Assembly: GCA_033782935.1 (NCBI GenBank)
Contig: JAWQEG010001368.1
Coordinates: 434,001 to 498,000 of the forward strand
Length of the DNA stretch: 64,000 nucleotides
Direction of reading: 5' to 3'
From: Petrolisthes cinctipes
Taxonomy: Eukaryota; Arthropoda; Malacostraca; Decapoda; Porcellanidae
The notes beneath the pieces are model-generated. The model was not told where the DNA came from. It made no database searches and was given only the letters and a program-made list of their open reading frames with translations. Each line of letters opens with the position of its first letter. The first letter of the stretch is position 1. A program made the position numbers and the translations under genes. Below, piece after piece: positions 22,311 through 33,975 of the stretch.

Positions 22311-23632
22311 TTCTCCTCGGTATCTATATCTACCTTCACACCCTTCACCTCTGTCACTGAAATTTATCTTACATTATTTAACTCTCGCTATTCTCATCTC
22401 CGTCACTTCAAACTTTCATTCATACCCTTCCCTTCTGTCACCATCATCTTTCTCACTCTCACTTCTATTATTTTCTCTCCTCATTCTCATCTCCTTTAGC
22501 TCTCATACTCATCTATGTGCCTTTCCTCTGCCTCCTTTAATTAAATCCTCATCTCTCATCTTGACTTCTGTCCATCTTCATTTTCATTCCTTCAAACTCA
22601 CATCCTCATCCTTACTCTTTTCATTAGTTCATTTTAATTTATTATTATTATTATTATACTGATTCTATCTTCCTTTGTATAGTACATATACATTAGCAAA
22701 GTCATCTCAAGCCACACTTGGTGGGAAATACCTTACTTAACTTAGCCCCAATAATAATCTGCTTACCCAACATTCATTAGCACCACAAATCCTCTTTGCC
22801 TTGGAGTGTAATTACACGTCTCCCAGATGATATTATTGTTATTGTGATCATAAACCTGTAATAGTGCAGCAGACAGTTTAATAATTAGTTCAAAACTTGT
22901 GGCCCCAGAAACACCACCACCACCAACACACCTGTCTGGACCATTACTTGTACTGCTGGCTACACAACATACCTTTGTATAGTTGGCCACACCATTTCTT
23001 ACACAGGGAATATGGAGAGAGGTCATTATTGTGGAAGTACTGTAATGAATCATCTACAAAGTGACTCGGTGATTACAAAACAACAAACCTAATAATAATG
23101 TTGTATTATAGTTACATAGTCGTACATGACCTATATGTTGTAAACTTTTGAAAACAACAGCTTGTGTAGGAATTCTTGTGGCCGATATTACATTCTTATT
23201 AATATTGAGTTCATTATATTTTCTGACCCCATTATTTGTCCTGCTTGCTTACTACTACTGCAGCTTGCCATCCCTTCGTACCTTTTAGGACCCATTGTAC
23301 ACACCATCAAACAACTATGGGTGCAGTTTTGGTGTGAAACATTCTAACACCTCAGACGATGATGGATACTGAGAAATGGTTTGTTTATTCCCGAGGCATC
23401 ATGAGCCGTGTCCATCATTTACACAACCATCACACCCATCCTGCTCCATAGTTTATTATTATTATTTATATCGTTATTATTATATTTCCAGCACCTCTAT
23501 AATTCCCTGCCGTTTAATGAAGTTCCTTTAAGGTTTAAATATCCATTTTGGGCGACTTAATAAAATAATCATATTCAAGTTCATACACACAAAAGACTAA
23601 AATTCATAACATAAGAGGCGGGTCTTTCTCTC
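22311..23632. other. Spacer without gene
   Basis: Pyrimidine-rich CT-biased sequence to about 22640, then AT-rich sequence with short ATT runs. No coding region or element recognised. Confidence 0.5.
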
Positions 23633-23799
23633 TTAAGGGGATAGTTACAGTGTTGGTAAATCTGGAGCAACTGATTCCTCCAAACTACAGCATTCCAAGC
23701 AACAGACCACCATTAGTTTTGTTAATCGGGTTCTGTTTCCTGGTATACTTTGGTGGAATCAAGGCACTCTAATGAACCCAAAGTATACTATGCCCTTAA
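23633..23799. mobile_element. TTAA MITE, copy 7
   Basis: The best-preserved copy: TTAAGGGGATAGTTACAG at the left, GTATACTATGCCCTTAA at the right, both TTAA intact, 167 bp. Internal blocks are as in copies 1 and 4. Confidence 0.88.
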
Positions 23800-23909
23800 T
23801 GTAGGGGAAAATGTCCTCTTTGAAAATTGACGAGGCCGGATGCAGAAGGTATGACAAGCATCAATGGACAGTGCTTGCCACGAGTCGGTTTCCCTCTTGT
23901 TCTCCATTA

Positions 23910-24352
23910 TTAACCCCTAAGAACCGCAATCCCCCTACCGCTACTGGTGCGTAAACTGCAAAAACAGGGTGATTTTTAAAGTTTCGTTTAGGTAAATTTT
24001 GTTACTACAAATTTGTAGAGCTTGATTTTACACACCAGAATCTGTAAACTAAAGTTTCCTAGGTCTACTGGTTTGCGTACAGCAGCGCCATGAGTAATAA
24101 AGTAGTTACCCCTAAAAAAACCCTAAAAATTAGAAAACGTGAGCGAGCATATTTTCATTGCGTATATATGACAAGTGAACCATTCCCCTCTCACACCACT
24201 CACTGAAGGCCCAACCTAACCAGTGTTACCAATGAAGTGGCTAGATATACCCCAAGTAGTTTTTTTTCTGCAGGCTTTATATTACGTCAATTGGCTTCAA
24301 GGCCTAAATTCGCGGTGACGTGATATTTGGTCAATAGGCATTTAAGGGTTAA
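23910..24352. mobile_element. 443-bp TTAACCC element
   Basis: Left end TTAACCCCTAAGAACCG (23910-23926); right end ATTTAAGGGTTAA (24340-24352). These are imperfect inverted copies over about 12 bases. No coding capacity. The termini resemble piggyBac/looper-type ends, which begin TTAACCC. Confidence 0.6.
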
Positions 24353-24627
24353 CATGACAAGAAGAATACTCTCCCCTTCTAACATTGTCACTACACCAAT
24401 GGAAGAAGGCAACATCACCATTACTCTATAGGTTTGAGGGCATAATTTGAACAACATTATCATTTAGGTTTGGTTTGCCTCTGATAATTATTTGGAGTGA
24501 GTGAAAAACGAGTGTGATAATAGTATAATAATTAGGTAACAGGAGGGACACACTGGGCATGACGAGACGCACCACCATATATTGTACACTACTTCATTGA
24601 CTGTACCGGAACTAAACTATATTGTAT

Positions 24628-25273
24628 TTAACCCCTTAAGACCGATCAACCGACATGTCGGTGATAAAAAAATTAATGGTTCGCTCCGAATAACCGATAT
24701 GTCGACGTACCTATAAAAAACTGTAGCGAGTAGCTAGCGAGCTGGCGTTGGTAACGATGGAAAGCTAACGTCCTTGAGAAAAGGTTTGACTGTGGTAGTG
24801 GTGTCTGGCAACTGCGTATGCTGGTGGGTGGAGCCTAGACCTACCCCCACCAACAAGGACCCCATCTCACCACTACATGGTGTTTTCTTATGTTTCTCGT
24901 ATCTCGCTGCTGTCTACTATACTCCAGGAGAGTCTAGACAGACAAAATTACACTGAAATACGTTTATTATCATTGAAAACCACTTAGACGCATTGTTTAG
25001 GTGTTTACTTACATGTTTAGAGCGTACGCAGAGCGTATGAGGTTTTCTTTCATGCGTTTCAGGGGATACCATTTTATTTATTTTCGGACTTTTATGCTCT
25101 GTCATACGCAAACGCGTACACCTAGGAGGCTCCCGTTTTTAGTTCCTGGTGCGTAAATTCAAGCTCTTTCATTCTGTAAGAAAAAAATTTGCCTACATGA
25201 AAGTTGAAAATTGACCCCCAGAAGTCGGCTGGGGGTGAAAATAATAAAAAAAAAGTCGGTCTCTAGGGGTTAA
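24628..25273. mobile_element. 646-bp TTAACCCC element with palindromic subterminal motif
   Basis: Left end TTAACCCCTTAAGACCGA, right end TCGGTCTCTAGGGGTTAA, imperfect inverted copies. A perfect palindrome ACCGACATGTCGGT lies at 24649-24662, about 20 bases in. A second, weaker copy ACCGATATGTCGACG follows at about 24693. No transposase is recognisable in the interior, which has two short unrelated frames. Confidence 0.7.
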
Positions 25274-25499
25274 CATATTCCAAATTTAGATATGTGAACA
25301 AAAAGTGGGAAGGCCAACCCAGTAGTCAATACAAATGATAGAATCGTCACTACACACAAAGTCTTGTTAATTATAATATATTTTGTGAATGTGTATATAA
25401 CTTGTGTGTGGATTTACATTACTTTGTCAATACGATATAATTATGTTTGAGTAGAGGAGGGAGGAAGAAGCGGAGAAGGAGGAGGCTGTGGTCATACGG
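25274..25499. other. AT-rich spacer
   Basis: No feature recognised; ends in a purine-rich GGAGGAGG run before the CA minisatellite. Confidence 0.5.
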
Positions 25500-25500
25500 T

Positions 25501-25535
<35 letters not shown>

Positions 25536-25800
25536 TAATGACCAAGCTAACACATACACACACACACAGATAATAACCAAGCTAACACACACACAAGTGT
25601 AAGCAGGTGATACATTGACCACACACACGAGTATAGGAGTTACACACACACACACACACACGAGTGTAAGCAGGTGATACATTGACCACACACACACACG
25701 AGTATAGGAGTAACACACACACACACACACGAGTGTAAGCAGGTGATACATTGACCACACACACACGAGTATAGGAGTTGCATGTAGCAACACACACACC
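25500..25800. repeat. CA-rich minisatellite
   Basis: Repeated blocks GTGTAAGCAGGTGATACATTG and GAGTATAGGAGT alternate with CA runs, giving three units of about 60 bp after an initial CA run. Cysteine/valine-rich open frames across it are artefacts. Confidence 0.95.
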
Positions 25801-26716
25801 AAACAGACGTGTGGTGAGAGACGGCCTGTGGACAAAATGTATTGATGTACTTGTCGTATATTACTACCATATTTATGCTTTGGTAATCATGTTTTATCTT
25901 TGTACTTTCAATTATTTTACTCGACATAATTGTCTATATTCTAGTGTGACTTTGATCCCGCTTGTCACGGGTAACGCCTGTACTCGTGGAGTCGTCCAAG
26001 CTCAGCAACAGCTTCTCTCGGAAACACCTGCTGGAAACTCTCACTTACTCTCTCCGGCTAGTATTACTTACTACGCCGATGTAGACCTCTGGTTTCAGCC
26101 AACTTACCGTTGCTCTGAACTACCACTCTAGTCTTCCTGGGGAACTAAGTTAGTTACTCAAGGTTTAGAGTAAACTCGTGGACTTGTCTCTATTTACTGA
26201 ATATATTATGTATAGGTTACAGGTTATACAGACAACTCGTGTCTCTCTAATATAAGGTAGGAGGTGAACCTGTTGTAGCCAAGGCAGGGCTTGTAATGCG
26301 CCTTCTCTCTCTGGTAGTCCCCGCTCGTGGTATACACTGCAACACCCTTTCTCAGATGACAGGTTGTCGATGATGCTATTTACAATGCTAAGCTTACATA
26401 TGAAATCTGGATAAGTTAGATATCAGTTTATATAAGAATAAAGTGAGTAAATATATATTGTCCCTTTCTCTACATACGAGATGACAATATGGAGTTGATT
26501 ATAGTAGAGAGATTAACATATAGATAATTACAGAGTGAATCTAGCAATCAGTAGCTCAGCATGGAAGATTCCCTCACGCTGCTACTCAGCACTTTTCAAA
26601 GGATGTTGTGTCTAATGAAACTAGCTTGAACTGCTTTGGCCTAACGGTATGTTCCACCACCATAGGTGTATCATGTATCGCGAACGTGATCAATCGCGGA
26701 TACACGCCTTAGGCCA
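25801..26716. other. Spacer without gene
   Basis: More GC-balanced than its surroundings and could be an old solo LTR, but I found no paired copy in the window and no clear TG...CA boundaries. An imperfect palindrome GTATCGCG...CGCGGATAC occurs at about 26676-26704. Confidence 0.4.
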
Positions 26717-27358
26717 TTAACCCCCAGAGTCCGGGCAGCGGGATTTCCCGCTCGGTCGACAGAGGCCGGGCAGCGGGAAATCCCGCTCTGTCGACAGAGT
26801 CCGGGCAGCGGGAAATCCCGCTTTTGGTAATTTATGGGGAAAAACGCCAAATTTGTCGGGATTTTTTTTGATCTGGCTATACTTCACCACCAGACCTTTT
26901 CATCCCCACATTCAATCAGTGTGTGCTTGACCGTGACAATGGCTGGGCGTAGTGAAGAAAATACGGGCTCGTTCGATTCGGTGCATCCTACCGCGCTGCC
27001 GGGCGCACCCGCTCCTGTAACCTCCACTCCGCGGGTGCAACCAGCTAGATTGAGTCACAGCCACGCTCACAAAGCGAACGCAGCCTCGCTCTCACGGGAA
27101 AAGTGACCTCCATTCCTCACTTGATTTCTCGGCAATGGAGTGTCCTAGAGAGCTGGGGTTGGTTTTAATGGAAAGAGGAGGAGTTGATGGTGAGTACACA
27201 ATCAAATTTAAGTTGTTCAGTATTGTAGTTTAGACGTAGGGAGTAAGAGAAGTAGAGTGATTTTCCGGGAAATACCCGGACAGGCAGGGTAAAAAGTTAG
27301 TATTGAGCCCAGAACCACAGTACGTATTTCCATTCTTGGCCCGTCCCGGAGGGGTTAA
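26717..27358. mobile_element. 642-bp TTAACCCC element with three 35-bp palindromic repeats
   Basis: Left end TTAACCCCCAGAGTCCGGGC, right end GGGACGGGCC-complement followed by GGGGTTAA (27351-27358). From about 26723 there are three tandem 35-bp units, each holding the palindrome GCGGGAAATCCCGC (ATT for AAT in the first). A related CCGGGAAATACCCGG lies near the right end at 27267-27281. A short open frame (26834-27106) lacks any recognisable domain but could be a decayed N-terminal transposase exon. Confidence 0.7.
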
Positions 27359-27970
27359 AGACAATGATTAATACTTACAAAATGCTGTGTTATTATCCCA
27401 ATTAATATAATTTCATTGACATTATTTAAGACATTTAGCTTTGCAGAAATCAATATTAATCATAGTAATCATGATACACAGTCATCATCTGTACACGATA
27501 TAAAACAAAGTATCTCTTCCCTTATATTTTGGTTCTCTGTTTATTATTAATGTATTCCATTCCACTCATAGAATTCTTCAGATCTAACCATTCTTAATTG
27601 TTTCTTATTTTTGTACATGAATTTGATAATTAGTATATTAGAATAGTGTTAGGGTGCATAGAAGAATATCTCAAGGTATAATGTTTTTTTTTTTACTATG
27701 TTTACACCGTGTTGAAAGTTGTTGTAATAAACTGGTATTTACATAGGAGTAAAATATTCAAAGTAATAATATAATAGTCCAGACTTTACGTAGGTGAGTG
27801 AGTACCATTTACTGTTTTCTGTGTTTGGTTATTTTTATTATATTCCATTAATTTATTTCAACCTCATATATTTTCATCATCAAAGCCCTTCAATCTCCAC
27901 GGGAACTCAGGTTTATTCGGCTAATGAATGATATGCAATGTATTCTGCACCAAGCATCACAGTTCTAGCA
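27359..27970. other. AT-rich spacer
   Basis: No coding frame, repeat or element recognised. Confidence 0.5.
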
Positions 27971-28045
27971 TTAAGGGGGTAATACACTTTTGGTACATTG
28001 GAGCGCCTTGATTGTCCCAAAGTATGCCAGGAAACAGATCTAAAT
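27971..28045. mobile_element. TTAA MITE, copy 8 (truncated)
   Basis: TTAAGGGGGTAATACAC, then TTGGTACATTGGAGCGCCTTG and CCAAAGTATGCCAGGAAACAG as in copy 6. Similarity stops at about 28045 and the right half is missing. Confidence 0.65.
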
Positions 28046-28194
28046 CATCCTCTCTCATGTCAATATCTAACACAAACCTTTGTCCAATGTTACTCCATCC
28101 TACCAATACTGTCTAAACGTCATACTCTATATGTATTTATTGAGCAATCCTAAGTGATATTTTAACTGGCATGTGTCTCCTTTATCCATCCTTT

Positions 28195-28405
28195 CCTTTT
28201 TATTTCATAACATTAATCATATAATTCATTATTTATTTAATTCTTTCATTAATTAATTCTTTCAATCATTAATGTTTCATTCATTTATTCTTTCATTAAT
28301 TTAATTCATGAATTTATTCTTTTATAAATTATTTCATCAATTCACTCTTTCATTTACTAATTAATTCATTTCTTAATCCTCTTTCATTAATTTTCCATTA
28401 ATTTC
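28195..28405. repeat. TTCATTAA-type low-complexity region
   Basis: Degenerate short-period repeat of TTCATTAATT and TTCTTTCATT words over about 200 bases, no coding content. Confidence 0.8.
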
Positions 28406-28921
28406 ATTATATGCATTGTTTACATGTGTGAGAAAGTGTGGATGGTATTTGATTATATTACGCATATATGTATGTGTGATACTGCATGATACACACACAC
28501 ACACACACACATGACAAAGGAAAGTGGAAGAGCACTAAGGCAATGAAGAGAGAAACTGATGGGATATTACGTTAGAAAGTCTTGACTGTGTGTAAGAGTA
28601 ACCTAACTAAGGAAAAGATTGAATATTGGTAAAGGAAAAAAGCGAGAGGAAACAAACAAGATTGTAACCTACTGTAAAACTGAATATGGACAGACTGAAA
28701 AAATCATAACAACATTAAAAAGTAAAGAAATACTGCGATAACATACACGAATTAATATAATAATTTTTTGAAGAAGAGCAAGACAAGGACAAACAACACC
28801 AAGGAAGATGAAAGGTGTTATGTATCCCAGTATTTGCAGTTACTTTGTACAAATGTGTAGCCTAATATTTCCCACGGTACTCGTGTGTTTGTTCGTGCGT
28901 GCGTTTCCAGACAGACTGTCG

Positions 28922-29546
28922 CAAGGTCAAGGGAATACAAGGTCTGATCACGCGCAGCTTATGCGTGACGTCAGAGTAAGGAGAGAGAGAGAGAGAGAAA
29001 ACGGGTATGGTAGACTACTTTAAGGGGCCCATATTAATTATGCTCTCCATATTTTTATTGTTATTGTTTTACTGCACAGTTCTCATTGACTCAACACTGC
29101 ATACTTTATATGACTTTTAATGCAGTACCTTTACTGTGATCCAAATATAAAGCTATTAGATTTGTATTTTTCTACCACTTTATAAGTGCATCATTTATTT
29201 TATAAAACAAAAATTAAATTATGTAGGTTATTAATGTCGACCACTTTTCAAATTTAACACATTTATTGATTTCCATTTTGTTTATATTAAACTACTTTAA
29301 TGTAGTACAATATTTATTTTATCATATTGTATTGTTTTATTTCTTTTATTTCGCCATTATCAGCAAAACTATCAGTGTTATGTGTGATTATCACCACCAT
29401 TTATCACTAATACAGAACACTATCATTACCATCAGTATTATGATTTCTGATATTACTAATATTGTTTGTTTGCAACCTAATTACATATAATTATTTGAAA
29501 TTTTCAGCAGGCAATGTACAGCTATATATTGCTAGGGAAACTTTTC

Positions 29547-29625
<79 letters not shown>

Positions 29626-30325
29626 TGCCACATAGCGTCAATTATACATTTTTTTTTTTTTTAATTAGCATGCTAATTTCACATGTATGAATGTTGATAA
29701 ATTATTAAGTGAACAATATTTTCACTACATGTATACAGTACATGAGGATGTCAGTTTATGATGATATATTTGGTAGAATAGTTATTCATACATTTCCCAA
29801 ATTGATGGCAACACTTGATCTTTCCCCCTGAGCCAGATTAACTGACTCAGGCTGCTGCACCTTAACTTAGGCTGCACCCTTTGCATTTTCATATAGTTGG
29901 CTTGATTAATAGTATTTTTCATATATTCCTATTTTATGGCATAAAATTAAGGTAGTTAAAGAAAAATGTACTACCAGTAGTTCCTGATATCCTAATTCAC
30001 AGCTATCGCACCCACAATTCATGTGGTTGACTTTCATATCTTGATTTATAACAATTTTTAGTACTAATTTTTTGGCATACAATCAATATAAATTTATGCT
30101 TATTTATTTTCCAAGAATTTCGCATCATAAATTCCTAATATTTTCATACAGTTAGAGAATGTTTCTTAACGATACTATCTATCCTCGTCCACGGATAGAA
30201 GAATACTGAGGGCTTCAGCGACTTTGAGGCTATCCTGACTCCTGAGGCCTGCCCGTGACGTCATGCGCACATGAGGTGAAAAATGGTACAGACATGAGCA
30301 GACCTAGTATATTCCCTTGACCTTG
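28922..30325. mobile_element. 1.4-kb non-autonomous hAT-type element
   Basis: Starts CAAGGTCAAGGGAATA (28922) and ends TATTCCCTTGACCTTG (30325). Both ends continue inward with a GGTCTG block and a GCG...TGACGTCA block, so inverted similarity extends to about 60 bases. The 8-bp target duplication GACTGTCG (28914-28921, 30326-30333) is exact and lies in the Gypsy-A LTR; the right LTR provides the empty site. The interior is AT-rich with a GA microsatellite and a short frame (29266-29490) without homology. Eight-base duplications point to hAT. Confidence 0.88.
29551..29622. repeat. GA microsatellite
   Basis: Nearly perfect AG dinucleotide run of about 70 bases inside the nested hAT-type element. 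Confidence 0.95.
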
Positions 30326-30415
30326 GACTGTCGCCTCAAGGAGGATCCGCCTCGAGCCTTCCACCCCCCTTCCCTCTCCTATATCCTACCCCATCCCAGG
30401 GGGTGGGTAAACGTG

Positions 30416-30423
30416 TATATAAA
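30416..30423 (+). promoter_or_regulatory. TATA box of Gypsy-A left LTR
   Basis: TATATAAA followed by GGGGGAGGAG. It is conserved in the right LTR at 35576-35583. The expected start site is about 30 bases downstream, near GGGCAGACATTAGTTGG. The nested hAT element sits just upstream and would separate this box from most of U3. Confidence 0.6.
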
Positions 30424-31050
30424 GGGGGAGGAGCGTCTTTTAGGGCAGACATTAGTTGGTATCTGAAAAGTGAAACACATTGATAAGCTGAGAGACAACG
30501 AAGCCGGTTTGATTCCTAGGTTTCTAGAGGTATTCTGTATATATATTATTCCTCCCATACATTCACACTTTCATTATTTTGTTCTATATTCATCCAAGCA
30601 TAACAGTGTATTGTGATTATTATTATTATTGCCGTATGTATTACGTGTGTGTGGTTGAGTTTCATGTGTGATATTGATCTTGTCGTAGTTTAAAGTAATT
30701 ATTCTATTAGTCTATTATTAAAGTAAGTCATCGTAGAGTAGTACTAACTTGTGATATTCATTTATTCGTTTCTTTATTGTATGTCGGGGTATTCTATCGT
30801 ATTCTGTTGTATACTAATTTCTTGTCACGTAGTTGATTAATTTTCATTAAATATTTTATTGTTAAGTTTTACACCAGTGTGTTTAACTTTCCCATTTACA
30901 TAGAACTCTGGATATGTTCGGTTGTTAGAGGGTATTATTGATTTTCCGTAAGTAAGGTTAATCAAAAAGGGACTCTGTTTCCCTGTTGTAGTCTGTTGGA
31001 GTAACAGCAGATTATCTTCGTGTGTGGCCCTCTAGCGCATCCGTAACATA

Positions 31051-31075
31051 AATAATTGGCGACCTTCGCCAGGAT
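31051..31075 (+). promoter_or_regulatory. Gypsy-A primer binding site region
   Basis: Immediately after the left LTR comes AATAATTGGCGACCTTCGCC. A TTGGCGAC start a few bases beyond the LTR is the usual position and form of a tRNA primer site. The primer tRNA was not identified. Confidence 0.5.
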
Positions 31076-31119
31076 ACCCGATTTCATACTGTGAATTAAT
31101 TAATTACTTTCAGGTATTA

Positions 31120-32757
31120 TTGTGTGACTATTGTAACAGTGAATTTTTTTTCTTGTACCATATATTTTGTATTTCTTGTGTCGCAATGGCTGAGTGCGTT
31201 ACAACCCCTCTTCACATTATTTCTCAGAGTGATGTCACTAATTTCTTGTCTTCAAAGCCTACTCGTGCTGAAGTAGAGAAGTTACAGAAGTCGGAATTAT
31301 TGTTAGTGGCTTGTGAATTAGGTTTGGAGAGGGAAAGTGATAACGTATTTCCTTTGGTGAATGTCATTTGTAGTTATTTGTTTGGTACCTCAGAGTATGA
31401 ATTTGTTGATAAATTAATGAATACCGAAACTGTCTCCGAGAGCGGATGGAATTCTCGTGACGATGTGAACGAGCGAACAGTTGTGGATAATGAACAAGCT
31501 AAGCGTGACCATGAATTCCGTATGTTGCAGCTTCAGTTGAGTAACAGAGAGGCTGAGCGTGAGAGAGAGCGAGAGGCTGAGGCTCGAAGGGAAGAGGCTC
31601 GAAAGGAAATAAAGTTGGCTAAAATTTCTTTGGAACGTCACAAGGTTGATAAAGGCGTACACGTGCCTTCTGCTCCCTCTGTTGTATCTCGTTCTGTCAA
31701 CCCTACCAAGTTAGTACCTGTGTTTGAAGAAAACCAAGTAGCAGAATTCTTTAACAGGTTTGAGAAATTTGCAACTGGAAATAAATGGCCTAGGGATGAA
31801 TGGTCTACGTACGCTCAAACTGTATTCACTGGTAAAGCTCTCAGGGCTTTTGACTCACTTTCATTTGATGAATCTCAAGATTATGAGTGTTTGAAAAATG
31901 CTGTTCTACGTTGTTACGAGTTGCGACCAGAAGCCTATCGGCAGAAGTTTCGGAATTGTAGGAAGCGACCGCATGAAACTCACTCTGAATTCTGTCATGT
32001 GTTGACAGAACAATTTAATGCTTGGATGAATAGTGAACGTGTGGGAAGTGATTATGATAAGTTGAAGGAGCTAGTTATACTTGAGAATTTTGTGGGCAAA
32101 CTTGACACTGATTTGCAATTATTCCTGGCTGATAAACGTGTAAAAACAGTTTCAGAAGCTGCCATTTGTGCAGATGATTATTATCTTATTCATAATCAGT
32201 TTAAACCCAAGGGTAAGGAAGTTCCCAAAGATACTCCTTCATCTACTTCGAATACCTCTCAGCAGTCAAAGAAATTTAGTAACTCCTCAAATTCCACTAA
32301 TGTCTCACATAATAACAAAACCTCTAAACACACACACAACACACATAATTCTCCTTAAACCCAACGTCGCCCATTTGTTTGTGTATACTGTGGGAAAACT
32401 GGTCATACTGTAGATAGGTGTTGGAAGAAAGCGGGTGTGGTCCGGCCGAACATGTTTGTTGCTAATTATACTCCTATTGTTACTGCTTCTGCAGAGTCCC
32501 AGAATATTTGTAAGTGCTCCTCTGTTAGTAATTTGTCCCCTACCCAGACTAGGAATGTCCCGGGAGGTGGAATTTGTGGTGACAATGATGTTGCCTTGGA
32601 GTGCCATGTTTCAGGAGGTGTGGTGCAGGCGGTGACGAGTGATGTTGCGCCTGGTGTGTGTTACGCCCCATACCTGTTTGATGGAGAAGTTCAGCTGGAA
32701 AGTGTGAAGTACCCAGCCCGTATCCTGCGAGACACTGGTTCATCTATTTCGTTATAG
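31120..32757 (+). pseudogene. Gypsy-A gag and start of protease
   Basis: Gag coats and packages element RNA. The likely start is the Met at 31186 (MAECVTTPL). The product has a charged coiled-coil-like segment rich in REREREAE (residues 120-160 of the frame), then the capsid-like block containing FNRFEKFATGNKWP and FRNCRKRPHETHSEF. The frame stops at TAA 32356-32358 but continues in phase through a CX2CX4HX4C zinc knuckle (CVYCGKTGHTVDRC). It reaches the aspartic protease active site DTGSS at 32731-32745 and ends at a second stop, TAG 32755-32757. Both stops are one C-to-T change from Gln codons and sit in an otherwise open frame, so I read them as disabling mutations. A programmed readthrough stop cannot be excluded for the second. 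Confidence 0.8.
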
Positions 32758-33975
32758 GTGAGACCAGACCATGTTGACGTTGGTAGTGATGATTTTGTGT
32801 TGATTAAGGGGGTCACTGGATCAATGACCGTGCCCTTGTTACAGTGTGTTGTGAAGTGTGATTTATTTTGTGGTCAGGCACGTGTTGGGGTTGTGGATAA
32901 TTTGCCCGAGGATGGTGTGGATCTTATCCTTGGTAATGATTTGGTTAAAGGTGATAATGTGGATGTCCCTGTGTTAACCAAAGTACCTGTGCCTGAAAAT
33001 GATATTGATAACGTAGATGTTGAGGTGTTCGCGGCGTGTGCCGTGACCAGGTCCATGTCTCGGGAGGAGGCGAGTCCTGCTGATGCTGATGATTCTGCCC
33101 CCATGCCACCTACTGACGTTGTGACTGGAGAGTGTGTTCCTCCAGACAACGAAGTTGTGCTAAGTGACACATTTATGGCAAACGTTGATGATTTGCCTGA
33201 GAATGAATGTGTTACTATTGATAATGTTGATGTGATTAAGCTGATTGAGTTGCAGGCTCATGATGAAGAGGTTCAGAAGTTAAAGAACCTGGCAGTAGAT
33301 AGTGTTGAGGGTGAAAAGAGTACTTGTTTTTATGTTAAGAATAATGTTTTGTGGAGAAGATGGAGACCATCTCATGTCAATGTTGATGACGGAATGTGGG
33401 ATTACCATCAGATTGTAGTTCCTAAAGTGTGTAGGCAAGAATTGTTGACTCTTGCTCATTCTAATGTTTTTGCAGGTCATTTGGGAGTAAGAAAGACTCG
33501 AGAGAGACTTTGTGCTGAGTTTTTATGGTCTACCATGGTGGCGGATGTGGCCCGGTTTGTGAAGTGTTGCCATACGTGCCAAGTGGTGGGTCAGCCAAAC
33601 CAGCCCCCTCCAAAGTTGCCATTAATTCCTATTCCTGTCACTCAACCTTCATTTTCCAAACTCATTATTGACATTGTTGGCCCATTACCTCCCACTTCTA
33701 CCGGATGCCAGTATTTGTTAACTATTATGGATCCTGTCACTAGGTATCCTGAGGCATTTCCACTTCGTACGATCAAGGCAAGGAATGTTAATGCCTTGAT
33801 GGGATTTTTCACTAGGTTCGGGTTGCCTCATGAGATCAAGTCTGACAGGGGAAGTAATTTCTGTTCCAATGTTTTTCAGCAAGTGTTGGCAGAGTTGGGA
33901 GTTAGGCATGTGATGTCGAGTGCATACCATCCTACCGACGGAAGTCCCATCAGTTGTGTCACGTCAACATGTTGA
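32758..33975 (+). pseudogene. Gypsy-A protease remainder and integrase (truncated)
   Basis: In phase with gag. The first ~70 residues complete the protease, ending in a DLILGNDL motif. A ~150-residue acidic linker follows. Integrase then has its zinc-binding HHCC module (H-S-N-V-F-A-G-H at about residues 236-243, CCHTCQ at 274-279) and catalytic Asp residues in LIIDIVGP and EIKSDRGSNF. The frame leaves the integrase right after AYHPTDG, before the catalytic Glu, through an internal deletion, and runs 12 unrelated residues to a stop. The integrase tail motif CHVNMLKQY reappears at once in the next frame. Integrase upstream of RT is unusual for gypsy-type elements. Confidence 0.82.

Larger units (their letters stand above)
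28816..31048 (+). repeat. Gypsy-A left LTR, split by a hAT element
   Basis: LTR sequence at 28816-28921 and 30334-31048, with the 8-bp duplication GACTGTCG on each side of the inserted element. It matches the right LTR closely, including TATA box, leader and end. Confidence 0.93.

Noticed and set aside
25500..25927. Cys/Val-rich frames suggesting a small secreted peptide
   Set aside because: They come from the CA minisatellite read in alternate frames.
25801..26716. Possible solo LTR
   Set aside because: No paired copy, no clear TG...CA ends and no duplication seen.
26834..27106. 90-residue frame inside the TTAACCCC element
   Set aside because: Could be a decayed transposase exon but lacks any motif, so not called as a gene.
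32755..32757. Programmed readthrough stop between Gypsy-A gag and pol
   Set aside because: It falls inside the protease active-site region and follows another in-frame stop, so mutation is simpler; not fully excluded.
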